Origin: Cristatella mucedo
Taxonomy: Eukaryota; Bryozoa; Phylactolaemata; Cristatellidae
NCBI GenBank assembly: GCA_009760855.2
Contig: WPIO01000100.1
Span: 743,501 to 803,500 of the forward strand
DNA: 60,000 nt
Reading direction: 5' to 3'
Positions 34,752 through 45,511 of this stretch are shown in pieces. Every line of letters starts with the position of its first letter. Positions within the stretch are counted from its first letter, which is position 1. Below the pieces are notes generated by a model. That model saw only the letters and a program-made list of their open reading frames with translations. It searched no databases and was not told the DNA's origin. The position numbers and the translations under genes were made by a program.

Positions 34752-36298
34752 AAGACACTCGAACGGGTCGTGGCAGACCAGCTGAACTCGTATATCGAAA
34801 CCTCACACCTTGCTAGTAAGTTCCAGTCTGGCTTTAGAGCTAATCACTCCACAGAGTCAGCATTGCTTAGGGTATACAACGACCTACTTAGGAATGCAGA
34901 CATGGCTAGAGTGTCTGCTTGTTTTGCCCCTCTTTCGGCAGCTTTTGATACCATCGATCACAAAGTTCTTCTAGAGCGCCTCTCATCTCGCCTGGGCATC
35001 ACTGGCACTGCTCTGCAGTCGTTCAGGTCCTATCTCAGTGGGAGACTCCAGAGTATTGATGTGAATGGACAAAGATCTTCGGAGTTACCTCTGAAATATG
35101 GTGTACCTCAGGTCTCCGTGCTAGATCCGGTTCTTTTCACGGTTTATTCTCTCCCTCTTGCTGATGTGATTGCCAAGCACAATCTAGGCTTTCACTTCAA
35201 TGCGGATGACACTCAGTTGTACCTTTGCTTTGATCCCTCTCCGCCTTCGAGCACCTCAAATTCTCTCAACTCATTTGCTGCATGTCTTGATGACATCCGC
35301 ACATGGATGGCAGCAAATTTTCTAAAACTAAATGACGATAAAACGAACTTACTAGTTATGGGCAAACCCAGTGTGATTCAGAGATTGGAAAGGCTGTCTC
35401 TCAAAATTGGCTCTGCCAGCATATCTTCAGTTGAATCAGCTCGAAATCTAGGTGTGATATTCCAAAGCGACCTCTCGTAAGACGACCAAATCAGCTCCAC
35501 AGTCAAATCTGCCTATTTTCAGCTTCATAACATTGCTAAAATTCGGGCTTGTTTAGATAAAGATACCACGTCCAAGTTGGTCCATGCATTCGTGACATCC
35601 CGTCTCGACTTCTGCAACTCACTGCTTACTTGCCTACCGGCACGTGCGATCAGGCGATTGCAGCTGGTGCAAAACTCTGCAGCTAGGCTTGTCTGTCGTG
35701 AGCGTCGCAGTCTCCACATTACTCCACTTCTCGCCGTCCTGCACTGGCTACCAGTGAGGCAACGGATTGACTTCAAGGTTTTGTCGCTCACTTTTAGGTC
35801 ACTTGGCTCCAGCCTATCTCTCAGATATACTCCCCCCTTCAGGCCAAGCATCGTACCATCGTATCGTGCTTTTCGGAATCTAACAGTCTAAAAATACCCC
35901 GTACAAACCTCAAATCCTTTGGAGACCGTGCATTTAGTTCGTATGCTCCCAAAGCCTGGAACTCCCTCCCGACTTGCGTCAGAACATCCCCTTACTTGAC
36001 CACATTTAAAAAGAATTTCAAAACACACCTATTTAGGACAGCATTTAGTGTGTCCCTGTGATTCGTCTTTGATGTGCTTATGCGTGCTGACACTGTGCAT
36101 GCTGCCACTAACCACATTTGCATGCTGACCCTGTGCATGTCACCCCTAACCATGTCATTCATTTTTTGTTTATCAAGCACGATATTACTCACCACTCAAT
36201 TGCATTTCCCTTTGCAGCAAATGTAAAGCGCCTAGAGAGAGATTAAGTTCTCTGGGGGCGATTTATCAAGTGCATTATTATTATTATTATTATTATTC
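34752..36298 (+). mobile_element. LINE-B copy, 5'-truncated, mutated active site
   Basis: Begins at ERVVADQLNSYIETSHLASK immediately after the preceding LINE-B tail and ends in (ATT)n. It keeps the KYGVPQVSVLDPVLFTVYS block missing from the upstream copy. The active site reads FHFNADDTQLYLCF (Tyr to Asn). A stop follows at 35480, with later indels in the thumb region. Confidence 0.93.
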
Positions 36299-37165
36299 CA
36301 TAATCTAGGACCTGCAGAGCTAAAGCTTTTGTCGCCAACGATCTTTAAGCGGAAGAATGGAACAGCTCATTTATTTCCCACACAGGATCAGTGGCACAAG
36401 AAGGCTGAACCTGGTGCAGCAGTTCAGCTAGGTTAAAGGAGCCAAGCCGTGGCGGGCCTTGTGGGTCAGCGTAAGAACTTAGGTCTGTATCCGTTGATCG
36501 ACTAGCAGCCATCCTAGCTCTTTTAGCAAAGGAGACATGTGGTCAAACTTCAGGGACATGAAAACTTGCCCTGCAGCCATATTCACAGTCAGCTGCAGTG
36601 GCCTAGTTGCTTATTTTGATAGCGTAGCCAAAAGGGAATTGCAGTAATCGAGCCGAGACAGAACTAAGGAGCTACTTAAATTTTTTGAAAGCCACTTAGG
36701 AAGAGAGATCCTAATCTTAGATAGACTGTAAAGCAGTCTTCTGTATGAAGCTTCTAAAATTGAGACAGCTGTCGAAAACGACACCTAAAATTCGAGCACG
36801 GGGTGATGGTCGCACAACAGCATCACCTATTAGAAGAGCAAAGCCTTTTAATCCAGCCACACGCTTATGGTGTTTTATGAGCAGCAGTTCGACTTTATCA
36901 TCATTTAGTTTCAAGAAGTTTTCCGACATCCAGCATTGAATGTCGGCAAGGCAAGCATTCAGCTAATTAGTTGCTGCAGCAGATTCCGATGGGTTAAATG
37001 ACAAATACAGCTGAGTATCGTCAGCCTAAAATGTATATCCTATTCCATGGGCCTTAATCACTTTTCCCAGAGGTTGAGTATAATTAGAGAACAGCAAGCG
37101 ACCAAGTACGGACGCTTGAGGGACTCCACAGGTGACCGTCTCGTGCGTAAGACCTGACCCCCGCA
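36299..37165 (-). mobile_element. LINE-A copy, 5'- and 3'-truncated
   Basis: Minus-strand frame 36929-36717 reads SENFLKLNDDKVELLLIKHH and then GDAVVRPSPRARILGV. The more 3' part (36300-36700) is heavily mutated. The left edge lies exactly at the (ATT)n end of the adjacent LINE-B. Confidence 0.88.
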
Positions 37166-37179
37166 GGACACGGATTGAA

Positions 37180-37400
37180 CAGAACTACGTTCCAACCAGG
37201 CTAGGCATCGTACCATCTGCCCTTCTGACGCAAATAGTTTGGCTATTCCTCGAAACAACCTCACATTCTTTGGAGAACGTTTCTTCAGTTCGTTGGCTCC
37301 CAAAGCCTGGAAACTCACTCTCGACTGAGGTCACGACATCTGCTGACTTGACTTTCCAAAAGAAGCTATTAGCACACCAAATCGGCACAGTATTCGCTAG
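37180..37400 (+). mobile_element. LINE-B-related 3' ORF fragment
   Basis: CCAACCAGGCTAGGCATCGT, CTCCCAAAGCCTGGAAACTC and GACATCTGCTGACTTGACTT follow the LINE-B C-terminal coding order. It is diverged and lacks the tail. Confidence 0.7.
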
Positions 37401-40400
37401 GTAGCGTCAAGTCTTTATTCGCAAAGCAAGGAGGTACGTGATTGCATTGAACTTTTATTTTCCGTCGCAATGTCACTTTCATGCGAAGCCGACTTACGCG
37501 AAAGCTGGAATCTATAGCAAGCTCAGCGGCGAGGAGCGTGATAAACTGAGAGATGAGACAATTCTGTGCAATGGCATACTCGAGATTGCCAAGGGCGTTT
37601 GTCACTCGCATCGATCAAGTCAGCGTGGCTCTTGTCTCAAGTTTTGAAGGCCGCGGGTTCAGTTCTCAGTGACGTACAACATATTCTTCTTTTTTTCTAG
37701 AGCTGAGACATATTTAGGGTGTTCAGTTCCACATAAATTCACTCATTTTTCCCCCAAAACTGACGAGTCTCATTAGTAAGTATACAGTAGTCCTGCTGTA
37801 CTGAACACAAATATGGTCACGACTGACACTGGGAGAACGCTTTGAGTTCCCATGTAAGCTCAATACCACAGCTCCAGCATGATGAAACGGCCGAGCTCGC
37901 TATCTCGCGAAGACGAGGGACGATTACAGTTTTTGTATCGATTTAATCTCGATTACAACTCTACGAATCTACGGTCTGGATTAGAAGCCTCAACAGATGC
38001 AGAAATCGGTTACGGCAGCGAGACGGGAAAACGGCAAATCCTAATTACTGTCGGCTAATCGAGGAAGTAAACTGTAAGAGTGACAGGAATTAGCACGTCA
38101 CAGATGCAACTCTGTCCATAGGCAGAAACTACCTCCGCGCAGTAACCCGAATGAGATGGCAACCGCTGCACAGTGGGTGTCTCGTGACTGGGCGTTGCTC
38201 CGAAGAAGCAGAGTATCAACAGGTAGCAAGAGAGCATCGGCACGCGATAAAGAGTGCAACGGCTGTGCTAAATCATGATTGAGCTCGCAGCCGCAATAGC
38301 CTTAGCCTTTAGCGTCGTGCACTACGCTTCGATCTAAAGTCTGTTGGGCCTGGTCTGAGATAGCCGTCTGCCGTTTTTTGTCTTTACTAGGAGTAGGTCG
38401 AACACGAGTAAAGCTGTGGATATTCTTTCAATCGCAATGTTTGTTCAGCTGCGTCAACGCCACAATAACATTTTCTTCGTCTTCTCTCTATTAAGGAATG
38501 TATGGGCTTCTCAGCACTCGTAGAGGGTATCTGTTAAGCTGCCGATCTTATTCTGCTTATAGTAGTATAGTAGCTTTCGCTCTTTTTCTGGCCATCCAAA
38601 TTTTTGCAAAGTGTGAATGACCAGACGTATCTAAGCGTATAAGCGACGTGGTAATGGCATTGTCTTGTGTCCGTCTAGCCCTTGCAAGCACACGTCGGCG
38701 GGGGGGGGCATAATGCACGTGCAGGGTGAAAATCTACACTTGCTATGTCAGATGGTAGTGACTGGTCTGAAAAGGTCACAAATGTCTTTTTCATGGTAGA
38801 GTAACGATGGCTAACGTACCGAGAGTTGCCGGCATAGCTTTTGGTTTAGGGTTTATTTAATTTTTACTTGTTGTATTTATGCTTTTCCCATTTTAAAGCT
38901 TTCTGCAATACTTGTATTCGTGGGTGTTCCTGCCCTCAAATAGATGTTTACCAAACCAAGCCGCAGGCCCATTACTTAATCCTGTAGTAGTATGCCGTCA
39001 ACGCCTCGGTCTCGAAGGTCAGCAGGGAGCCAAGGTCAGCAAGCCACACCCACTCAGCCTTAGAATTCCACAGCGCTGCACAGCCAGTGCAGCGCAGCAG
39101 CGCTGTAGGCGAATGACCGTCACTTGACCGTCTTGTAGAGATTGTGTGGAACTGCGAGTCTATCGGAGTTGGCTTGCAGTCCCGAAACAAGCTAGCAATG
39201 TAGGAAAGGCCGGAACTGGGCATTTATGTTTCTAGTTGGGCTCGCTGTTCACACGGAAGCCGGTGATGATTTTTCCAAGCATCGGGGTGTACTGAGTCGC
39301 ACTTGCTACATTTGTCAATAATGCGGGCCACCCATTAAAAAGGTCTGCAGATATTGGGACAAGGCGTTCCGTCGTAGACGTCTTCAGATATTCCCTTAAA
39401 GCGGCAAGATTGGGAGTCAGAAGGGTCATAGAGTCGTTTATCCATTAATAGCTGCCATTGCTTTTCTATTATTATGCCACACAGCAGAGGTAATCTCCTC
39501 CAACTAAGTCTATCTCAACTGTACTCTGCCTGGTCTGCTATCTATATACCTTTATAATCGCAAATAAGACACGCAGCGTATGATGAATTTGTGATGTCAA
39601 ACGCCAGTTTTCCCATCCAAATATAAATACATTATTCACAACTATAAACTATGCAGATATTCATAAATTTGAAAAATGTCCTTAGCACCTCAAATCTCCA
39701 AATACCTTGCTTCTTATCTTTGTTTTGCAATAATTGACGAACACTCGTAGCCCTCGTCTTAATTACGGTACGCTCACAAACAAGCAAATATGTAGCCGAA
39801 ACAGCAGTTAAATTCTAGCCGTGCAATAGCCCCAAAGGTGCATCCTAGTGCAAGCAAGAAAGAAGAACGTGTAAGAGTCGCCAATGGTGATTATGAATCA
39901 CGATTCCCATAACCTGCGTCGTGTGTCATAACAACTCAACCACATTGCTGAACACATCGCAACCGTGACATCGGCGGTCATTATTTTCTGCACGGTGCTA
40001 TATCGAAACAGGTGACCGCATATTTAAAATCCTAGCCCCCCCCCGTCGTCGTCAGCTTGGGTGACTCAGTAAGACTGCCCGGGACGTCTTCCCTCGGAGG
40101 AGCTGGATTGATGGAATCACCTTGGCCCAATCGCTTCCCCCTCGCCTCGCTTTGGAGTATGATGATTCGTCACTAGCCCAGACCGGTCGCCGGCAATGAG
40201 GCCAGACACGTTTTCGGAGAAGCAAGCCGTCAAGCCTGGAAATCTAGCGATGAAGATTGCTGCAAGGATGGTGAATAAATCCCAGAGATACCACACGTCC
40301 GGCGGTGCGTCGTCAGGCAAAGCTGCCCGCCGTAAGCTGGCGCTTCGACAGACGCACCGCACGACGATGTGGTGTCGCTGTGTTGGCACCCGAAGAGTTG

Positions 40401-40744
40401 GCGCGCTCTTTTTTCCGGCCACCGGGCAAATAAAAGCCCGAGAACTCCGAGCCTGGCGTGCCGCAAGCGAGCGATAACGGTGGCACTAGTCAGTCAAACC
40501 TCCGTTGTATTTAAACGTCGCAGAAGGGCAAAATTGAGTCGCGAGCTTGACGTCTAGGCGGCAGTGCTCTCTTGACAAGCCGTCGCTACAGCGACCAAGT
40601 CGTCAGCACGCCGGCACGAGACCTCGGTGTGTTTAGAGGGCTGTCATTATTCTTGCCTACTGCCCTGGTATCTTTCTTTGACTACATCGTCAGGGCGAGT
40701 AGCTCAGCAACCTCGTATCAATAATAATAGCCCGTTTGCACAGC
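37401..40744. other. Unrecognised intergenic sequence
   Basis: No gene or known repeat was recognised. Small frames at 38972-39223 and 39232-39429 (minus) and 40196-40477 (plus) lack domains. G and C runs occur near 38698 and 40026. Confidence 0.45.
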
Positions 40745-41440
40745 GCCTTACGAATAACTACTGCATCTCCGCCTGTAACTCCACAAAGTCATAAAGACTA
40801 TGTGGGTGTTACGCAAGAGAGTTTTTTATAGCACACTCACAGCCTAAGCGGCTTTCGGTACGCATTCGGTACCCAACAGACTTCGTCTCACGCAACAAAG
40901 AGAAAGTGGGAAGCATAGCACAGTCAGGAGAGCAGTTGAGGTAGTGAGTAGCATAGAAGTAGCAGCTCAGGACCGCTGAAAAGGATGTGCCGTAGTCGGC
41001 AGTAGGAGAGCAGTTGTCGTTGCGTAAGAATTGTGGAAGCGAGTTCCACAGTCTAGGACTTGCAGAGCTGAAGCTTCTGTCGCCAACGGACGGTCTTTAA
41101 GCGGAGGAATGGAACAGCTAATTTATTGTCCATACTGGACCTGAGGGCGCGAACAGGCTGAAACTGGTGCAGCTGTTCAGCTAGGTACGAAGGAGCCAAG
41201 CCGGGATAGGCCTTGTGGGTCAGCGTAAGAACTTTGCTCTGTATCCGTTGCTCAATCTGCATCCATCCTAGCTCTTTTAGCACAGGAGACACATGCTCAA
41301 ACCTCTGGGACTTGGAAGACTAGCCTTGCAGCCATACTCATAGTCAGCTGCAGTCGCCTAGTTGCTTTCTTTGGTAGCCCAGCCAAGAGGGAATTACAAT
41401 AATCAAGCCGAGACAGAACTAAGGAGCTAGTTACTAATCT
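40745..41440 (-). mobile_element. LINE-A 3' half
   Basis: Minus-strand frame 41292-41053 begins SPVLKELGWMQIEQRIQSKV and is almost identical to the copy at 386-688. The 3' end lies at about 40755 after CTGCATCTCCGCC. A small insertion near 41088 shifts the frame. Confidence 0.92.
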
Positions 41441-42624
41441 CTAATCCAGGTGCTTTGCAAGTCGATGCCAGAGAACCAATAACAATGGGGGTAGTTACGC
41501 ACACTGCATTAACTATACAAAGGATCAAGCCAGGAAACGTAAACCATTTATAATGCTGTATCCAGAATGCTAAAGCGAACGTGAGAAATTCACGATCGCC
41601 GCTTAGTGAGACCTCTGGATTGAAACCTGCACTAAATCATGGACTGGTGCGTATGGCAACAGCAACGAAACAAGCAGCGTGGTCGTTGGTGCGACGGAGA
41701 GGCTGACCGGAACACATCCTCCGACAGAATAATATTACAGCATCCGCACCGTCTTCCGGTGGCATAGCAGACAGTAAAAAATGCCGGTTAGATGCACAGA
41801 AATAGAAATGCTTGATAGGAAAGTGAAGACTAAATCCTGTTAATTGGAGACGCAAGTGTAACACGACGCCTCAGTAAAGCAGGTCTACGCATGAAGCCTG
41901 GTCATCCTCCGGCCGACCGGCGGCTGTGGGCACGAGAATCAAGTTCTGTACCAGGCGTGCAGGCGAACGAAACAGTTCAGTAAGTATAACGTTTAGTTTT
42001 TTTGGGTCTGGAGGAGCCGAGAATGGCGTCAGCGGGTCACTCGTCAAAAGACGAGAGGAGCTTTGGAGTCCGTAATTGGAGGAAAGAACGTCCGAATCGG
42101 AAGAAGCCGACCATTCAGTACAACAAATCAAAGCACGCCGCGGCAGCCGACAGCTGTTAGCCGACTGTATGCGCCAGATCCGGAAAGCATCATAATTGGC
42201 TCTTACCGCAGCTAATGCGATGGGTTGACTGGTGCTAAGGGTCGACCCTAACTGAGATCCAAAGCTGAGGCTGATTACGAGTTACGCACTTCCGACTTAA
42301 TTGGCCAAGGTCGGAGGCGCTACCGAGCTGATGCAACCCACTAGGTCGCACAGCCGCAGAGCGGGCAAAGCCGCTCCTGTAAGCCGTAAATACTTTCTAT
42401 TGACGTCAGCACGTCTACGTGTCTACAAGATGCGGGATTTTCGATCGAAGTCGTAGGGCCTGATCCGAACGAAGTAATGGGAAAATCAAGATGTCAGTTC
42501 TCCCTTTGGCGTACAAGCCAGTGACAACACTCACGGAATCCGATAGCATAGCTCTGCTTCGAAAACTATCTACTCACTTTATCGAACGAAGTCGGACCTG
42601 ATTGGTGAAGCAGCCCCTGAAGAA
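41441..42624. other. Unrecognised intergenic sequence
   Basis: No gene, repeat or RNA recognised; only small frames without motifs. Confidence 0.4.
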
Positions 42625-42868
42625 TGAATAATGACAATAATAATTCGCTTACATAGCGAGAGAGCAAAATCTCGTTATGGACACTTTAGATACGCTGTCA
42701 ACGAAGCATGCCAACTGGCTAGGGATAGGACCCACAGTATCTGTACACACATAATGGTAAGTAAGCAGGCTAAAAAATGATGTGAGGAACTGATACGTTT
42801 CAGCTTTTTTAAATCTCGTTAAGTCAGGGAATGTCATGATGCCAGACGGGAGTGAGCTCCGGGTTTAG
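42625..42868 (-). mobile_element. LINE-B-related 3' fragment, old
   Basis: AATAATAATTCGCTTACATA then GTTAAGTCAGGGAATGTCAT and GACGGGAGTGAGCTCC, a strongly diverged minus-strand LINE-B tail. Confidence 0.65.
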
Positions 42869-43395
42869 GGAGCATAATAATAATAATGCTAACACACTTA
42901 ATAAATACTATTAATGCACTTGATAAAGCGCCCTCGGAGAACTCAATCTCTTTGAAGGCGCTTTACTTTTGCTGCTTAGGAAAACGCGATTGAATGGTGA
43001 GTAATATCATCGTTGATAAACAAAATGAATAACACGGTTAGGGGTGACATGCACAAGGTCAGCTTGCAAGTAAGAACTGAAGTAGTGGTCTCCATAAAAC
43101 GTAAGATTAGTTCGAGGCAAAGCTGAGCGACGTGAGGCAGAAGAGCAGGTGGGAGGCTACCTAGCATGATTGGAAAGATATTCGGGTAGGTAGGCTGGAG
43201 CAGGTACATGAAGAGAGTCGGTGGGTGAGAAAACCTTGCAGTCGATACGTTGCTTGGTGGAAAGCCAGTTTAGGGTCGGTGCTCGTGAAGAGACGTGGCA
43301 ACTTCGGTGCTCGTGACTGACAAGCCTGGCTGCATAGTTTTGCACCAACTGTAAGTGCCTGAGATTTGGGAATAAATTCCCGAATGAATATGCAT
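42869..43395 (-). mobile_element. LINE-B 3' fragment
   Basis: AATAATAATGC start, then GCACTTGATAAAGCGCCCTC. Thumb-region remnants run up to GTGCTCGTGACTGACAAGCC. It lies head to tail after the previous fragment. Confidence 0.8.
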
Positions 43396-43409
43396 GTACA
43401 CGGTAATCC

Positions 43410-43495
43410 AAGATGCTTCCTTTACAACGTTTGTAAAGTGCCTAAAGAGATTAGGTTCTCTGATGGCACTACACAAATGTAGTATTAGCATTATC
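43410..43495 (+). mobile_element. LINE-B tail fragment
   Basis: TTCCTTTACAACGTTTGTAA, GATTAGGTTCTCTGATGGCA and a short ATT-like end. It is inverted relative to its left neighbour. Confidence 0.6.
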
Positions 43496-43871
43496 ATCTT
43501 GGGACAGGATACCCACATTTCCATCCGTGGTGAGTTCCCTACAGCCATTGAGTCTTGGCTTGCCTTTGCAGGCTTGATTAAGCAGGATAACTTGCCTTTT
43601 TTATAATTAACTATTGGTTATTGCTTCTCTTGCAGCGAGCTAAGAGCCTGAATAAAGATGAAGTTCTATTTGGACTCAAAACAAAAGTGGTTAGTATTAG
43701 TTCTTGAACGCTTGGCATGTCCTGCTAAATGTTTGGATGACTGACGGATACAAACTTTTCGGCTGGTGGCTCTGCCGGCCCAGCTTCGAGTGCCGGTGAA
43801 CGTTACGTGGACTCAGCACTAACAACTGCATAGGATTCTTAGTGTCCTGCCCTTCGTGGATATTCCTACAG
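43496..43871. other. Unrecognised sequence
   Basis: Nothing recognised between LINE fragments. Confidence 0.4.
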
Positions 43872-45085
43872 GAAGTACCTCAGAAATATGGAGTACCTCA
43901 GGGCTCAGTGCTAGGTCCGGTTCTTTTCACGGTTTATTCTCTCCCTCTTGCTGATGTGATTGCCAAGCACAATCTAGGCTTTCACTTCTATGCCAATGAC
44001 ACTCAGTTGTACCTTTGCTTTAATCCCAGCCAGCCTTCGAGCACCTCAAATTCTCTCAACTCACTAGCTGCATGCATTGATGACATCCGCACATGGATGG
44101 CAGCAAATTTTCTAAAACTTAACGATGATAAAACTAACTTAATTGTAATGGGCAAACCCAGTGTGATCCAGAGATTGGAAAGGCTGACTCTCAAAATTGG
44201 CTCTGCCAGCATATCTCCTGTCGAATCAGCTCGGAATCAAGGTGTCATATTCCAAAGCGACCTCTCGTTAGACGACCATATCAGTTCCACAGTCAAATCC
44301 GCCTATTTTCAGCTTCACAACATTGCTAAAATTCCGTCTTGTTTAGATAAAGATACCACGTCCAAGTTAGTTCATGCATTCGTGATATCCCGTCTCGACT
44401 TCTGCAACTCACTGCTTACTGGCCTACCAGCATGTGCGATCAGGCGATTGCAGCTTGTGCAAAACTCTGCAGCTAGGCTTGTCTGTCGTGAGCGTCGCAG
44501 TTGCCACATTACTCCACTTCTCGCCGACCTGCACTGGCTACCAGTCAAGCAACGGATTGACTTCAAGGTTTTGTCGCTCACTTTTAGGTCACTTCATTCT
44601 ATCGCTCCAGCCTATCTGTCAGATATACTACCCCATCAGGCTAAGCATCGTACCACCTGCTTTTCGGAATCCAACAGTCTACAAATACCTCATACAAACC
44701 TTAAATCCTTTGGAGACCGTGCATTTAGTTCATATGCTCCCAAAGCCTGGAACTCCCTCCCGACCTGCGTCAGAACATCCCCTGACCTGACCACATTTAA
44801 AAGGAACCTAAAAACACCTATTTAGGACAGCATTTAGTGGGTCCCTGTGATTCGTCCTTGATGTGCTTATGCGTGCTGACATTGTGCATGCTGCCACTAA
44901 CCACATTTGCATGCTGACCCTGTGCATGTCACCCCTAACCATATTATTCATTTCGTTTGTTTTTCAAGCATGATTTTACTTACCATTCAATTGCATTTCA
45001 CTTCACAGCAAATGTAAAGCGCCTAGAGAGAGATTAAGTTCTCTGAGGGCGCTTTATCAAGTGAATTATTATTATTATTATTAGG
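43872..45085 (+). mobile_element. LINE-B copy with long frame and inactivated RT site
   Basis: A 5'-truncated copy starting in the QKYGVPQGSVLGPVLFTVYS block. It keeps an open frame of about 310 codons to 44825 through LNDDKTNLIVMGKPS, RLDFCNSLLTGLPACAIRRL and APAYLSDILPHQAKHRT. The active site reads FHFYANDTQLYLCF, so the first catalytic Asp of YADD is replaced by Asn. The complete 3' UTR ends in ATT repeats about 260 bp from the RRP9 stop. Confidence 0.95.
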
Positions 45086-45159
45086 ATTACTTCGAATATC
45101 ACAGTCCACATAGCTACAAAAAACAAGTCAGCATAGTTTCCGAACTTCACTATGCAGCC

Positions 45160-45165
45160 TTTATT
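45160..45165 (-). terminator. Poly(A) signal AATAAA for RRP9
   Basis: AATAAA on the minus strand about 180 bases after the RRP9 stop codon, giving a compact 3' UTR. No transcript evidence is available, so the use of the site is inferred from position. Confidence 0.55.
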
Positions 45166-45346
45166 ATCTTTCGTGCATGCACACGGCACAGCCAACTGTT
45201 CAACAGGCGTCTTTAGCTTGCCACGACCTATATGGCAGAGGAGTCTACAAAGGCAACTGCCACAGTTGCTGCACAGCAGCTCAGTGCATCCGGCCGTCAG
45301 GCAACAGCCAAGCATAAGAAAAGCTTAGCTCGGCTCTGCTGCTACA

Positions 45347-45511
45347 TCACGCTTCTCCAGGCGGCTGCTTCTGAGGCAATCGGACGACGTAAGCCACGTT
45401 CTTGGCACCGCCAGTCATGCGCCACCAACGACCGAGCCTGTGCTCCTGGCCAGCTGCAGCCACAGCAAAGTCGCCTCGGTGAGAGAACCTGATACTATTG
45501 ACAAAGCCCGG
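45347..45511 (-). CDS. RRP9: RRP9 terminal exon with GQEHRLGRWWRM and stop
   Basis: A 165-bp last exon with acceptor TTTTGTAG. It reads PGFVNSIRFSHRGDFAVAAA, then GQEHRLGRWWRM, and ends in a short basic/Pro-rich tail before TGA at 45349-45347. The GQEH-LGRWWR string is diagnostic of RRP9. It sits only about 260 bp downstream of a complete LINE-B 3' end. Confidence 0.95.
   Translation of the reverse strand, partial: PGFVNSIRFSHRGDFAVAAAGQEHRLGRWWRMTGGAKNVAYVVRLPQKQPPGEA

Noticed and set aside
45034-45315. Cys-rich minus-strand frame after the RRP9 stop
   Set aside because: It lies in the 3' UTR and downstream flank and runs into LINE-B tail sequence; no family recognised.
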